From Aquibium microcysteis (GTDB lineage Bacteria > Pseudomonadota > Alphaproteobacteria > Rhizobiales > Rhizobiaceae): a stretch of DNA of 64,000 nucleotides. Position 1 is the stretch's first letter. Every line of letters begins with the position of its first letter. The notes under the pieces are model-generated. The model saw only the letters and a program-made list of their open reading frames with translations, was not told where the DNA came from and searched no databases. The DNA is taken from positions 4,330,001 through 4,394,000 of the forward strand of contig NZ_CP061080.1 in assembly GCF_014495845.1 (NCBI RefSeq), read 5' to 3'. Of the stretch, positions 25,262 to 34,608 are shown piece after piece. Both the position numbers and the translations under genes were made by a program.

Positions 25262-26638
25262 CTACCGCGCCGGCCTGTGCGCCGGATAGGGCGTCGACGC
25301 CAGCAGGAGCATGCCGGCGAGGAAGAACAGGATGATCACCGCCATCCCGAGCCGGGGAGAGCCGCTCAGCGCGGTGATCGTGGCGACGAGGAACGGCGCG
25401 AGGAAGCTCGTCGCCCGGCCGGCCAGCGCGTAGATGCCGAAATAGCGGCCGGCCTCTTCGGGCGAGACGCTGCGAGCCATGTAGGAGCGCGACGAGGCCT
25501 GCACCGGCCCGAAGGCGATGCCGATGAGGAGGCCGAAGGCGATGTAGGCCTTCTCGGCCGGCGTGCCGAAGAGCCCGCCGCTGTCCTCGCCCGGCATCAT
25601 CCAGGCACCGAACAGCGTGTAGCCCGGCCCGGTCGAGACGATGCCGATGGTCGCGATGGTGAGAAGGACGAGCGTGATCAGCACCACCGTCTTGGAGCCC
25701 AGTGCCGTGTCCAGCCGGCTGGCGGCGAGACAGCCGAAGATCGCGACGACGTTGAGGATGATGCCGAAAATGCCGATCTCGGTGATCGACCAGCCGAACA
25801 TCGCCGCCGCGAAGGCGCCGCCAAGGGCCAGGAGCGCTGTGACGCCGTCCTGGTAGATCATCCGCGCGATCAGGAACCGCAGGAGCCCGGCCCGCCGTCT
25901 GACCTCGGTCAGGGTCGTCCCGAGCTCGGCCATTCCGTCGCGTACCGCGGTTCCGATGCGCCTGCCCGTTCCGGTATCGGGCGTGAAGAGGAACATCGGC
26001 AGGATGAAGACGAGATACCAGAGCGCCGAGATCGGGCCGGTGGCGCGGGCATCCTCGCCGAGCGCCGGGTCGAGACCGAGGATCGGCGACACGCCGATGA
26101 TCGTCCTGCCGGTCTCGGGTGAGCCGGCCATGAAGGCGACGACGAAGATGAGCACGATCATCCCGCCGAGATAGCCGAGGCCCCAGGCCACGTTGGAGAT
26201 GCGGCCGATGTCCTCGTTCGACACGAGCCGCGGCATCATCGAATCGTTGAAGACGGTCGAGAACTCCGCCGCGACGGACGCCAGCGAGAACAGGAGGACG
26301 ACGAGGAACAGGCTGGAGCCCGGCGCCGCGTACCACAGCAGGCAGAGGCAGACGATCTTGATGGCCGCGAAGAAGGCGATCCAACGCTTGCGGGCGCCGG
26401 TCTGGTCGGCGATCGATCCGAGCACCGGCGACAGGATGGCGATGACGAAGCCGGCCGCGGCGATGCCATAGCCCCAGGCCGCCTGCCCTGCCGCGGGATC
26501 GCTTGCCATGCGCGACACGAAATAGGGCCCGAAGATGAAGGTCGTGACGACGGTGAAGAAGGGCTGCGCCGCCCAGTCGAACAGCATCCACCCCCAGATG
26601 CCGCGCTTCGATGCACGGGGTCCCGCCAGATCGCTCAT
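25262..26638 (-). CDS. MFS transporter, UMF1 (Atg22-like) family
   Basis: A 458-residue protein with about twelve hydrophobic segments. The opening GIWGWMLFDWAAQPFFTVV and the loop GSIADQTGARKRW are typical of the UMF1/Atg22-like branch, whose fungal members export amino acids from the vacuole. The late segment EEAGRYFGIYALAGRATSFL is also characteristic. The gene starts 25 bp after the NAD-GDH stop and probably shares its transcript, which would fit amino acid traffic; the substrate is not known. Confidence 0.88.
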   Translation of the reverse strand: MSDLAGPRASKRGIWGWMLFDWAAQPFFTVVTTFIFGPYFVSRMASDPAAGQAAWGYGIAAAGFVIAILSPVLGSIADQTGARKRWIAFFAAIKIVCLCLLWYAAPGSSLFLVVLLFSLASVAAEFSTVFNDSMMPRLVSNEDIGRISNVAWGLGYLGGMIVLIFVVAFMAGSPETGRTIIGVSPILGLDPALGEDARATGPISALWYLVFILPMFLFTPDTGTGRRIGTAVRDGMAELGTTLTEVRRRAGLLRFLIARMIYQDGVTALLALGGAFAAAMFGWSITEIGIFGIILNVVAIFGCLAASRLDTALGSKTVVLITLVLLTIATIGIVSTGPGYTLFGAWMMPGEDSGGLFGTPAEKAYIAFGLLIGIAFGPVQASSRSYMARSVSPEEAGRYFGIYALAGRATSFLAPFLVATITALSGSPRLGMAVIILFFLAGMLLLASTPYPAHRPAR

Positions 26639-26663
26639 GTCCGTTCCGTCCCCCCGCGCCGGG

Positions 26664-29600
26664 TCACTGCCCGGCCAGATCCGTCATGATGCCGGCGGCG
26701 ACCGTCAGGCGCGACAGGCTGATGTCGCCGCTTTCGGTGAGCGCCTGCAGCCGCTCGCGCGCCCGCGCCATCTGCCGGCCGCCGGCTTCCAGCCATGACG
26801 CAACCGGATCGGCGGCATCGCGATGGCCTGCGAGAACCGAGATGGCCATGCCGCGCCGGGCCGCGCCGATCATGTCATTGGCACGCGAAAGCGCAAGGCC
26901 GTCATAATAGTCCGTCGCCACCACCGACCGCGCCGCATCCTCGATGCGCCCGATCCTGAACGCCTCGGTGACGCCGAGGAACGTTCTTGCGGCCAGCGGG
27001 AGATCGGCTTCGGCCGCCCGGGCCACGAGGTCGATGTCGGGCACGATTTCCGCGACGTCCAGGAAGGCGAGGCGCGCCGCGAGACCCGCAGGCGCGCCGG
27101 CCTCCGCAAAGGCAGCGACGCGCCCGTCGAGACGCGAGCGGAGAAAGGCCGGCAGCAGGTCGACCAGGATCGGCTCCAGCACGCCGCGGGCGCGGCGCAG
27201 TTCCGCCGCCCGCTCGCCAACGTTCATCGAGCGATCTCCGTTCGTGAGGTCCCAGTGAGTGGCCGCATCGATCAGCCGCACGACGGCCTGATAGAAGCGG
27301 AGCTGCGCCTGGCCGTCGACCCTGTTGTCCAGCGCGTCGATGGCACCGAACAGGCCCGGCATGTCGAAGCCGTCCCGCACGACCGAATAGGATGCCACCA
27401 CCTCGGCGGCGCCGCAGGCCGACACGTCCTGCAACCGGCTGACGAAGGACGGCCCGCCGCGGTTGATCACGTCATTGGCCAGTTGCGTGGCGATGATCTC
27501 CCGGCGCAGCCTGTGGCCTTCGATCTCCGCCTTGTATTCGCGCGCCATCCGGTCGGGGAAATAGGCGAGCAGATCCTCCTCGAAATGAGCCTCGTCGGGA
27601 AGACCGCTTTCGACGATGTCGGTGAAGAGCGCGATCTTGGCATAGGCAAGCAGCACGCCCAGTTCGGCGCGGGTGAGCGGCAGGTTCCTCGCCGAGCGTT
27701 CGGCGAGCGCCGCATCGGACGGTAGCGTCTCGACGACGCGGTCGAGCCGTCCCCGCGCTTCCAGCATGGCCATGAAGCGCTGCTGGTGCGGCAGGTCCGA
27801 CAGCCCCCGCCGCTCGGCGAGCGACAGGGCGAGCGTCTGGTCGTAATTGTTGGACAGCACCAGAGCCGCCACCTCGTCGGTCATCTCGGCGAGGAAGACG
27901 TTCCGGTCGGGCCGCGACAGCGTTCCCTTCCGCATCGCTGCGGCGAGCGCGATCTTGATGTTGACCTCGACGTCGGACGAGTTGACGCCGCCGGAATTGT
28001 CGATCGCATCCGAGTTGCAGCGGCCGCCCGCGAGGCCGTATTCGATGCGTGCGCGCTGCGTCATGCCGAGATTGGCGCCTTCGCCGACGACTTTCGCTCC
28101 GACGTCCGGAGCCGCGACCCGGATGGCGTCGTTGGCCCGGTCGCCGACGTCAGGATTGCTTTCGGTGGTCGCCCGGACATAGGTGCCGATGCCGCCGAAC
28201 CAGAGGAGATCGACGGGCGCCTTCAGGATGGCGTTCATGATCTCGGTCGGCGAAGCGATGGTCTTGCCGATGCCGATCGCCCGGGCGGCGGCCTCCGACA
28301 GCGTGATCGCCTTCTGCGACCGCGAGAACACGCCGCCGCCGGCCGAGATCGCCGAGCGGTCATAGTCCTGCCAGCTCGACCGCGGCAGCGCGAACATGCG
28401 CTGGCGTTCGGCGAAGGAGACGGCGGCGTCCGGATCGGGATCGATGAAGATGTCGCGGTGGTCGAAGGCGGCGACAAGCCGGATCTCGGTCGAAAGCAGC
28501 ATGCCGTTGCCGAACACGTCGCCCGACATGTCGCCGACGCCGGCGACGGTGAAGGGCTCCGTCTGGATGTCGCGGTTCATCTCGCGGAAGTGCCGCTTGA
28601 CCGCCTCCCAGGCGCCGCGGGCGGTGATGCCCATCTTCTTGTGGTCGTAGCCGGCCGATCCGCCGGAGGCGAAGGCGTCGTCGAGCCAGAAGCCGTGCGC
28701 CTGGCTGATCGCGTTGGCCGTATCTGAGAAGGTCGCCGTTCCCTTGTCGGCCGCGACGACGAAATAGGGGTCGTCGCCGTCGTGGCGGATCACGCCCTCC
28801 GGCGGGAGAACCCCGTCGACGTCCAGATCGTCGGTGATTGACAGCAGCGACGACACGAAATTGACGTAGGCCGCCTTGCCGGCCTCGAACACCGCGTCGC
28901 GCGATCCGCCCGCCGGAAGCTGCTTGGGATAGAAGCCGCCCTTGGCGCCGACCGGAACGATGACCGCGTTCTTGACCTGCTGCGCCTTGACGAGCCCCAG
29001 CACCTCGGTGCGGTAGTCCTGCGCCCGGTCGGACCAGCGCAGCCCGCCGCGGGCGACCGGTCCGAAACGCAGATGCACGCCTTCGACCTCGGGTCCGTAG
29101 ACGAAGATCTCCCGCCAGGGCTTCGGATCGGGAAGGCCCACGACCTGTCCTGAATCGAGCTTGAAGGCAAGCGAGCGGGCTTTTTCCGGCTCCTGCGTCT
29201 TGAACGCATTGGTCCGCAGGGTGCTCAGGATCAGGTTGAGGAAGCGCCGGATGATCGTGTCGTCGTCGAGGACCGGAACGCCTTCCAGCGCCTCGCCGAT
29301 CCGCCGTCCGATCTCCTGCTGGTCGTGGGCCGAGGTGCCTTTGGGCATGGCGAGGTCGAAACGGGCGTTGAACAGCGAATAGAGGTCGCGCGCGATCGCC
29401 GGATAACGGTTGAGCACGGCGGCCACGAAGTCCTGGCTCTGCGGAATGCCGGCCTGCTGCAGGTATCGCCCGTAGGCGCGCAGGATGACGATTTCGCGGG
29501 CCTTCAGGCCGGCGGTCTGGACGAGGCCGTTGTAGCCGTCATTGTCTGCCTGGCCGCTCCAGACAGACAGGAAGACGTCTTCGAACAGTGCGCCGTCCGT

Positions 29601-31409
29601 CGCGAGTTCCACGGCCTTGCCGTAGGCACTTTCGAGTTCCATGTCGTGGATGAAGACGGGCTCGTCCCCGACGGTTTCGAACGTGCGTTCGGAGATGACG
29701 CGGAAGCCCATGTTCTCGAGCAGCGGAACGCGCTTCGACAGGGAGACCGCCGCGCCGTGGTGGTAGATCTTGAGCGCCACATGCTCGGCCGGCTGGTCGG
29801 CCCGGCGATAGAAGTCGATGGCGATCGGGCTGTCCTTCGAAAGCCCGGCGACGCGCCGGGCATCGGCGATCGCTTCGTGCGGTGCGAAGGAGGTGCGATA
29901 GGCCTCGGGGAAGAGCTGGGCCTTGTCGGCAAGCGCGGGATCTTCGCCAGCTTCGGCAACCGCCTCGCGCAGGGCGTCGTCCCAGGTCCGGATGATGTTG
30001 CGGATGGCGTTCTCGATCTCCTGGGCCGGGATGGCAGGCGTCTTGCCGCCCGAGCGGCCGATGATGAAATGGACGCGCGCCAGCGAGCCTTCGGGGAAGG
30101 CCGGATAATAGGCGGAGAGGCGCCCCTGGAAGACCGTCTTCAGGTGGTCTCCGATCTGCTGCCGCACGCGCGAATCGTAGCGGTCGCGCGGCACGAAGAC
30201 GATCACCGAGACGTACCGGTCGAACTGGTCGACGCGCACCAGGACCCGCACGCGCGGACGTTCGCCGAGCGCCAGCACGGCCATCGCATGCTTTCTCAGC
30301 AGGGTCGCGTCGATCTGGAACAGCTCGTCGCGCGGATAGGATTCCAGCACGTTGATCAGGGCCTTGCCGGAATGATCGCTCTTGTCGAAGCCCGACTTCG
30401 CGATGACGGTCTCGGCCTTGGACCGCAGGTAGGGGATGTTGAGAACGGAGCGCGTGTAGGCCGTCGAGGTGAACAGGCCGACGATGCGCAGTTCTCCCGA
30501 CAACCTGCCCTCGGCGTCGAAGGTCTTGACGCCGACATAATCGAGATAGGCGCGCCGGTGCACCAGGGAGCGGGCATTGGCCTTGGCGACGATCAGCGGC
30601 TCGGGACCGTTGAGGAACTCGAGGATCTCGGGCGTGGTGATGGAGGTCTGAGTCCTGCCGCGCAGCACCCGCAGGTCGGGATCGGACAGGATGCCCAGTC
30701 CGCGCTGGTCGGTCCGCTCGAGTTCCGTCGTCTCGCCCTCTCCGAGGGCGCGGTAGCTGCGCATGCCGAGGAAGGTGAAATTGTTGTCGCGCAGCCATTC
30801 GAGGAAGGCGATCGCTTCGGTGACGGCACCCTTGTCGAGCGGGACGGGCAGGTAGCGATAATCCGAGATCGTGTGCTCGAGCCGGGCCAGCATCGGCTTC
30901 CAGTCCTGCACCGCGTTGCGCACATGGGTGAGCACGCGCTCGAGCCGCATCCGGAGCGCCTCCGCCTCTTCGCCCGTCATCGGAGGAACATGAACCTGGA
31001 TGACGCTCAGCCGATCACCTTGCGGCTGGACGGAATCGGCGGCGATCACGTTGGCACCATCCCGGGCATGCGAGACGACCATGACGGGATGCGTGACGAA
31101 GAACGGTTCGTTCCCGCCCTCGGCGATCTCGCCCATCACCGAATCGAACAGGAAGGGCATGTTGTCGTTGATGACGGTGACGACGCAGACCGGGCGGTCC
31201 GCGCGCATCACCCCGCTGTCGGTCAGGATCGAGATCACGCTCTCGCCCTTGCGATGGCGCAGCACCATGTCGTGGGCGAGCGCTGCCGCCTTGCGCAGCA
31301 TCCTGTCGTCGTAGCCGGCCAGGTCTTCGGCGGACGCGCGCGACAGAAGAAGCTTGGCGAACGCCCGGCCTGCGCCGTCGTCGGTGCCGATCCTCGTTTC
31401 CTCGGGCAT
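26664..31409 (-). CDS. NAD-specific glutamate dehydrogenase, large 180-kDa type
   Basis: A 1581-residue enzyme of the large NAD-GDH class (GdhB of Pseudomonas, GdhZ of Caulobacter) that oxidatively deaminates glutamate to 2-oxoglutarate. The N-terminal half has ACT-like regulatory segments (VCVVTVINDNMPFLFDSVMG near residue 90). The catalytic region contains ARGGLRWSDRAQDYRTEVLG (about residues 783-802) and NAVIVPVGAKGGFYPKQ with the substrate Lys, followed by the NAD domain (VAGVGDMSGDVFGNGML). Length matches the family. It is divergently arranged from the peroxidase-related gene; in Caulobacter the homologue also influences cell division, a point not testable here. Confidence 0.96.
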   Translation of the reverse strand: MPEETRIGTDDGAGRAFAKLLLSRASAEDLAGYDDRMLRKAAALAHDMVLRHRKGESVISILTDSGVMRADRPVCVVTVINDNMPFLFDSVMGEIAEGGNEPFFVTHPVMVVSHARDGANVIAADSVQPQGDRLSVIQVHVPPMTGEEAEALRMRLERVLTHVRNAVQDWKPMLARLEHTISDYRYLPVPLDKGAVTEAIAFLEWLRDNNFTFLGMRSYRALGEGETTELERTDQRGLGILSDPDLRVLRGRTQTSITTPEILEFLNGPEPLIVAKANARSLVHRRAYLDYVGVKTFDAEGRLSGELRIVGLFTSTAYTRSVLNIPYLRSKAETVIAKSGFDKSDHSGKALINVLESYPRDELFQIDATLLRKHAMAVLALGERPRVRVLVRVDQFDRYVSVIVFVPRDRYDSRVRQQIGDHLKTVFQGRLSAYYPAFPEGSLARVHFIIGRSGGKTPAIPAQEIENAIRNIIRTWDDALREAVAEAGEDPALADKAQLFPEAYRTSFAPHEAIADARRVAGLSKDSPIAIDFYRRADQPAEHVALKIYHHGAAVSLSKRVPLLENMGFRVISERTFETVGDEPVFIHDMELESAYGKAVELATDGALFEDVFLSVWSGQADNDGYNGLVQTAGLKAREIVILRAYGRYLQQAGIPQSQDFVAAVLNRYPAIARDLYSLFNARFDLAMPKGTSAHDQQEIGRRIGEALEGVPVLDDDTIIRRFLNLILSTLRTNAFKTQEPEKARSLAFKLDSGQVVGLPDPKPWREIFVYGPEVEGVHLRFGPVARGGLRWSDRAQDYRTEVLGLVKAQQVKNAVIVPVGAKGGFYPKQLPAGGSRDAVFEAGKAAYVNFVSSLLSITDDLDVDGVLPPEGVIRHDGDDPYFVVAADKGTATFSDTANAISQAHGFWLDDAFASGGSAGYDHKKMGITARGAWEAVKRHFREMNRDIQTEPFTVAGVGDMSGDVFGNGMLLSTEIRLVAAFDHRDIFIDPDPDAAVSFAERQRMFALPRSSWQDYDRSAISAGGGVFSRSQKAITLSEAAARAIGIGKTIASPTEIMNAILKAPVDLLWFGGIGTYVRATTESNPDVGDRANDAIRVAAPDVGAKVVGEGANLGMTQRARIEYGLAGGRCNSDAIDNSGGVNSSDVEVNIKIALAAAMRKGTLSRPDRNVFLAEMTDEVAALVLSNNYDQTLALSLAERRGLSDLPHQQRFMAMLEARGRLDRVVETLPSDAALAERSARNLPLTRAELGVLLAYAKIALFTDIVESGLPDEAHFEEDLLAYFPDRMAREYKAEIEGHRLRREIIATQLANDVINRGGPSFVSRLQDVSACGAAEVVASYSVVRDGFDMPGLFGAIDALDNRVDGQAQLRFYQAVVRLIDAATHWDLTNGDRSMNVGERAAELRRARGVLEPILVDLLPAFLRSRLDGRVAAFAEAGAPAGLAARLAFLDVAEIVPDIDLVARAAEADLPLAARTFLGVTEAFRIGRIEDAARSVVATDYYDGLALSRANDMIGAARRGMAISVLAGHRDAADPVASWLEAGGRQMARARERLQALTESGDISLSRLTVAAGIMTDLAGQ

Positions 31410-31518
31410 TCTTCCCTCCCCTGGGGTTTTTCCGGTATCGTATCAGGATCGTGAACGTTTACGACCCCGCCGATGATCCGAGCCCGGGGCGACATTGACC
31501 GGAAGGGATGAAATCATC

Positions 31519-32085
31519 ATGACGGGAAAGATCACGGCACTGGACCTTCCCCCGGCCGGGGACTTGAGCGAACCGACCCGCGCCTATTTCGCCAAATGCG
31601 AGGAAAAGCTGGGCATGGTGCCGAACGTGCTCCAGGCCTACGCCTTCGACGAGAAGAAGCTTCGCGCCTTCACCGACATGTACAACGACCTGATGCTCGG
31701 TCAGTCAGGCCTTACGAAGCTCGAGCGCGAGATGATCGCCGTGGCGGTCTCCTCGGTCAACCACTGCTACTACTGCCTGACGGCGCATGGCGCCGCCGTG
31801 CGGCAGCTGTCGGGCGATCCCAAGCTCGGCGAGATGATGGTGATGAACTACCGCGCCGCCGACCTGTCGCCACGCCAGAAGGCCATGCTCGACTTCGCGG
31901 TCAAGCTGACGGAGACGCCGGACAGGATCGAGGAAGCGGACCGCCAGGGCCTGCGCGCGGCAGGCTTCTCCGACCGCGACATCTGGGACCTCGCCTCCAC
32001 CGCCGCCTTCTTCAACATGTCCAACCGCATGGCTGCCGCCGTCGACATGCGTCCCAACGACGAATACCACGCCATGGCGCGGTGA
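31519..32085 (+). CDS. Peroxidase-related (AhpD-like, CMD-fold) protein
   Basis: A 188-residue carboxymuconolactone-decarboxylase-fold protein of the AhpD-like peroxidase-related group. The active-site motif is EREMIAVAVSSVNHCYYC with LTAHG: redox cysteines C83 and C86 and H90, the CxxC-x3-H pattern. AhpD proteins recycle peroxiredoxins with electrons from lipoamide; this subgroup is uncharacterised but is thought to act on peroxides. The ATG at 31519 was chosen because an earlier GTG-type start adds only unconserved residues. Confidence 0.88.
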   Translation: MTGKITALDLPPAGDLSEPTRAYFAKCEEKLGMVPNVLQAYAFDEKKLRAFTDMYNDLMLGQSGLTKLEREMIAVAVSSVNHCYYCLTAHGAAVRQLSGDPKLGEMMVMNYRAADLSPRQKAMLDFAVKLTETPDRIEEADRQGLRAAGFSDRDIWDLASTAAFFNMSNRMAAAVDMRPNDEYHAMAR

Positions 32086-32153
32086 GGAGCGAGGCGGCTT
32101 GTGAAGACCTCCAGGGTCTGGTCGACTTGCCCGTGGCATGCGAGAATGACGTC

Positions 32154-32342
32154 ATGAGCATGGACCCCAAGCCGATTTCGATTGCCGACGCGATTTCGCC
32201 GCTTCCCGTCGAGGGAGAGCAGGACGTGCAGGCATGGCACCTGAAGAAGATCCGGGATCGCCACAAGGCAGCCGACCAAGGCCGCTTTGCCTCCGACGCC
32301 GATGTTCGGGCGGTCATCCGCAAATTCATTCCCGATGAATGA
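32154..32342 (+). CDS. ParD-like antitoxin
   Basis: A 62-residue protein ending with the pattern HKAADQGRFASDADVRAVIR, as in ParD/RelB-type antitoxins that pair with ParE/RelE toxins. The C-terminal half would bind the toxin; the N terminus is short for a ribbon-helix-helix domain. Its TGA overlaps the toxin ATG (ATGAATGA), the normal coupled order of antitoxin before toxin. A second ATG two codons in is possible. Confidence 0.7.
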   Translation: MSMDPKPISIADAISPLPVEGEQDVQAWHLKKIRDRHKAADQGRFASDADVRAVIRKFIPDE

Positions 32343-32623
32343 CATTCGTTGGCTGGACGAAGCTCTGCAGGATCTCGACGATATCGGCTCCTATATCGCC
32401 ATGGACAACGAACGTGCGGCCGCAGCCGTCGTGCGCCGCATCGTCGGCGGTTGCCGTTCTCTCGTGGCATCCGAAGCTCGGCCGGGCGCTGGCCGATAAG
32501 GACACACGTCGCTTGACGATCATCGGCACGCCCTACCTGGCCTTCTACCGGCTTCGCGAGCATATCGAGATCTTGGCCGTCCTGCATGGCGCGCGCCGCT
32601 TCCCGGACAGGTTCAGCGACTGA
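32335..32623 (+). pseudogene. ParE/RelE-like toxin gene disrupted by a frameshift
   Basis: From the ATG at 32335 the frame encodes the ParE N-terminal helices (MNDIRWLDEALQDLDDIGSY, RAAAAVVRRIVGGCRSL) and then runs into a TAA near 32499. The ParE C-terminal half (WHPKLGR, RRLTIIGTPYLAFYRL, ILAVLHGARRFPD) continues in the next frame to a TGA at 32621. Removing one base near 32461-32465 joins the halves into a normal ParE of about 95 residues. The toxin is therefore probably inactive through a 1-bp insertion, unless it is a sequencing error or frameshifting restores it. Confidence 0.75.
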
Positions 32624-32728
32624 TCGTGCCGGCCAAGGCAGGACCAGGCGCCGGGACGATCGTCTCCCTGGCTGTCGCGGTCGCAGTGCGGTAAAGTCTC
32701 CTCCGTCTTTCCCGATCAGGTTCGCTTC

Positions 32729-32935
32729 ATGAAACTCTACCGCTTCCTCACCGGACCCGACGATTCGAGCTTCTGCCACAAGGTGACGGCGGCCCTGAAC
32801 AAGGGCTGGATCCTGTCCGGCGGGCCGACCTACGCCTATGATGCCGAGACGAAGACCATGCGCTGCGGCCAGGCCGTGGTGAAGGAGGTCGAGGGGATCG
32901 ACTACGAACCGGGCATCAAGCTCGGCGAACAGTGA
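32729..32935 (+). CDS. DUF1737-domain protein
   Basis: A 68-residue protein with the DUF1737 pattern: MKLYRFLTGPDDSSFCHKVT, then ALNKGWILSGGPTYAYD and GQAVVKEVEG. Members are small, found across alphaproteobacteria and other bacteria, and have no known function. The gene stands alone; upstream GATCAGG gives a modest ribosome site. Confidence 0.8.
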   Translation: MKLYRFLTGPDDSSFCHKVTAALNKGWILSGGPTYAYDAETKTMRCGQAVVKEVEGIDYEPGIKLGEQ

Positions 32936-33014
32936 GCGGCGCGAGCCGGGCGTCAGCGGCACGCGCGGGCCGCCGGCCGTAAGACGTCTTCGGGAATCCG
33001 CTGCGGGCGCGCCT

Positions 33015-33437
33015 TTACGGCGCGGCTTCCTCGATGCGTTCCATGTCCTCGTCCGACAGGCCGAAATGGTGGCCGATCTCGTGGATCAGGACGTGGGTGA
33101 CGATGTCGCCCAGCGTCTCCTCGTTCTCGGCCCAGTAGTCGAGGATGGCGCGGCGATAGAGCGTCACGCGGTTGGGTCCCTCGCCGGTGGCGGGGTTCCA
33201 GCGCTCGGCGATGCCGCGCCCCTCGAAGAGGCCGAGCAGATCGAACGGCGTCTCCAGCGAGAGATCGTCCATGATCTCCTCGTCGGGAAACTCGGCGATC
33301 TGGATCACGATCTCGCCGGTCAGGGCACGGAAATCCTCCGGCAGGTGAGCATAGGCTTCGAGCGCGAGCAGTTCCATCTCGTCCACCGAGGGCGAGAGCT
33401 GATCGTGCCATGAGCGGGTCTGGTAGATGCGGGCCAT
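33015..33437 (-). CDS. Zincin-like metallopeptidase family protein (PF06262 type)
   Basis: A 140-residue small metallopeptidase-family protein. The zinc motif is VLIHEIGHHFGLSDEDM, with H119, E120, H123 and probable third ligand D129. The N-terminal ARIYQTRSWHDQLS and EEIMDDL segments fit this family of short cytosolic zincins found in actinobacteria and alphaproteobacteria. Substrates are unknown. It is divergent from the imuA operon. Confidence 0.85.
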   Translation of the reverse strand: MARIYQTRSWHDQLSPSVDEMELLALEAYAHLPEDFRALTGEIVIQIAEFPDEEIMDDLSLETPFDLLGLFEGRGIAERWNPATGEGPNRVTLYRRAILDYWAENEETLGDIVTHVLIHEIGHHFGLSDEDMERIEEAAP

Positions 33438-33582
33438 GTCCTGTCCTTTGGCGGGCATATAGCCGTTCGTCGCCGATCTTGCGAGGGGCGGGCCGCAAGA
33501 GGTGAAACGCAGGGTAAACCGCCCTAGGAATAAATTCAGCCGACGCGTGCTTGACTCTTTTCCGACCCTCTGGAATCCATAG

Positions 33583-33597
33583 GAACATAACAGGAAC
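33583..33597. promoter_or_regulatory. LexA SOS box of the imuA-imuB-dnaE2 operon
   Basis: GAAC at 33583-33586 and GAAC at 33594-33597 are separated by exactly 7 bp. This is the reverse complement of the alphaproteobacterial LexA site GTTC-N7-GTTC. It lies 19 bp upstream of imuA and downstream of a TTGACT (33551-33556), so LexA bound here would block transcription until DNA damage. Confidence 0.85.
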
Positions 33598-33615
33598 GGA
33601 TTGCAGGAGCAGGCC

Positions 33616-34608
33616 ATGGCGACCATCGCCACGGCGCGGGAAACCCTTTTTGCCTTGCGTCGACAGATCGCCCGGATCGAGGGCACGCCCGCCGAAAGGC
33701 TGGAGGTCGTCCCGGCCGGCCCGCCGCCGGAAGGAGAGACCGTGCTGCGCGAGCGGGGCATGGCGCTGCGTCCGGATTCCCATGGAGGCGGTCTTCTGGC
33801 CACGGGCGCGGCTGCCTTCGACACCGCGCTCGGCGGCGGCCTGCCGCGCGCCGCGCTGACGGAGATTCACGGCGCGGAGATGCGCAATGCCGGCGCGGTG
33901 GCGGGCTTTGTACTGTGCCTGGCGGCGCTGTCGCTTCCCGCAGGCCTGCCCTTCCTGTGGATCGCCACCTCCGACACCCATCGCGAAGCCGGCATGCCCC
34001 ACGCGCCCGGGCTCTGGTTCCGTTTCGGAATCGCGCCCGAGCGCATGCTCTTCTGCGAGACGGCCAGGCTCGACGATGCGCTCTGGGTGGCCGACGAAGC
34101 CGCCGCCCTCTCCTGCGTCGGCCTCGTGATCCTGGAACTGCGCGGGGCGGCACGGCGTCTCGACCTGACCGCCACCAGACGGCTGCATTTTCGCGCGCGC
34201 GACGCCGGCCGGCCGGTGCTGCTCATCCGCCATTCCACCCTGGCGGAGGCGACCGCGGCGCCCGTGCGCCTCCTCGTCTCGCCGGCAGCGTCGGGACTGC
34301 GCTCCACCGTGTCGGGTCCGCTCCCCGGCTCGATCGGTCCGCCTGCCTTCTGCGTCGACCTCGACAAGAGCCGGACCGGCGCGTCCGGCAGGTTCGAACT
34401 GGAATGGAACGCCCATGACCGCACTTTCCGGCACAGACGGCCAGAGGATCCTGTCTCTATGGTTCCCCTATCTCCCGATCGAGAGCGTCTGGCGGCGTCG
34501 GCTCGGCCGGACCTGGCGGGCCACGCCGGCGGCCGGGCGACCGCCGCTGGTGGTCAGCCGGCGCGAAAGGAACGCGCAGCGGATCGCCGCTCTCGACGAG
34601 CAGGCTGA
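33616..34608 (+). CDS. imuA: ImuA, SOS mutasome accessory protein
   Basis: A RecA/SulA-like protein of up to 330 residues, needed with ImuB and DnaE2 for damage-induced mutagenesis. Visible are DTALGGGLPRAALTEIHG, which corresponds to the degenerate Walker A region, and CVGLVILELRGAARRLDL. The ATG at 33616 follows AGGAG. The conserved part ends near [20 protein letters not shown]; the last 64 codons overlap imuB by 194 bp and encode Arg/Ala-rich sequence, so the original stop may have been lost. The SOS box controls the whole operon. Confidence 0.88.
   Translation: MATIATARETLFALRRQIARIEGTPAERLEVVPAGPPPEGETVLRERGMALRPDSHGGGLLATGAAAFDTALGGGLPRAALTEIHGAEMRNAGAVAGFVLCLAALSLPAGLPFLWIATSDTHREAGMPHAPGLWFRFGIAPERMLFCETARLDDALWVADEAAALSCVGLVILELRGAARRLDLTATRRLHFRARDAGRPVLLIRHSTLAEATAAPVRLLVSPAASGLRSTVSGPLPGSIGPPAFCVDLDKSRTGASGRFELEWNAHDRTFRHRRPEDPVSMVPLSPDRERLAASARPDLAGHAGGRATAAGGQPARKERAADRRSRRAG

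Noticed and set aside
29325..31454. A 700-codon open frame antisense to the NAD-glutamate dehydrogenase
   Set aside because: The minus strand encodes a fully conserved enzyme; the plus frame shows no motif.
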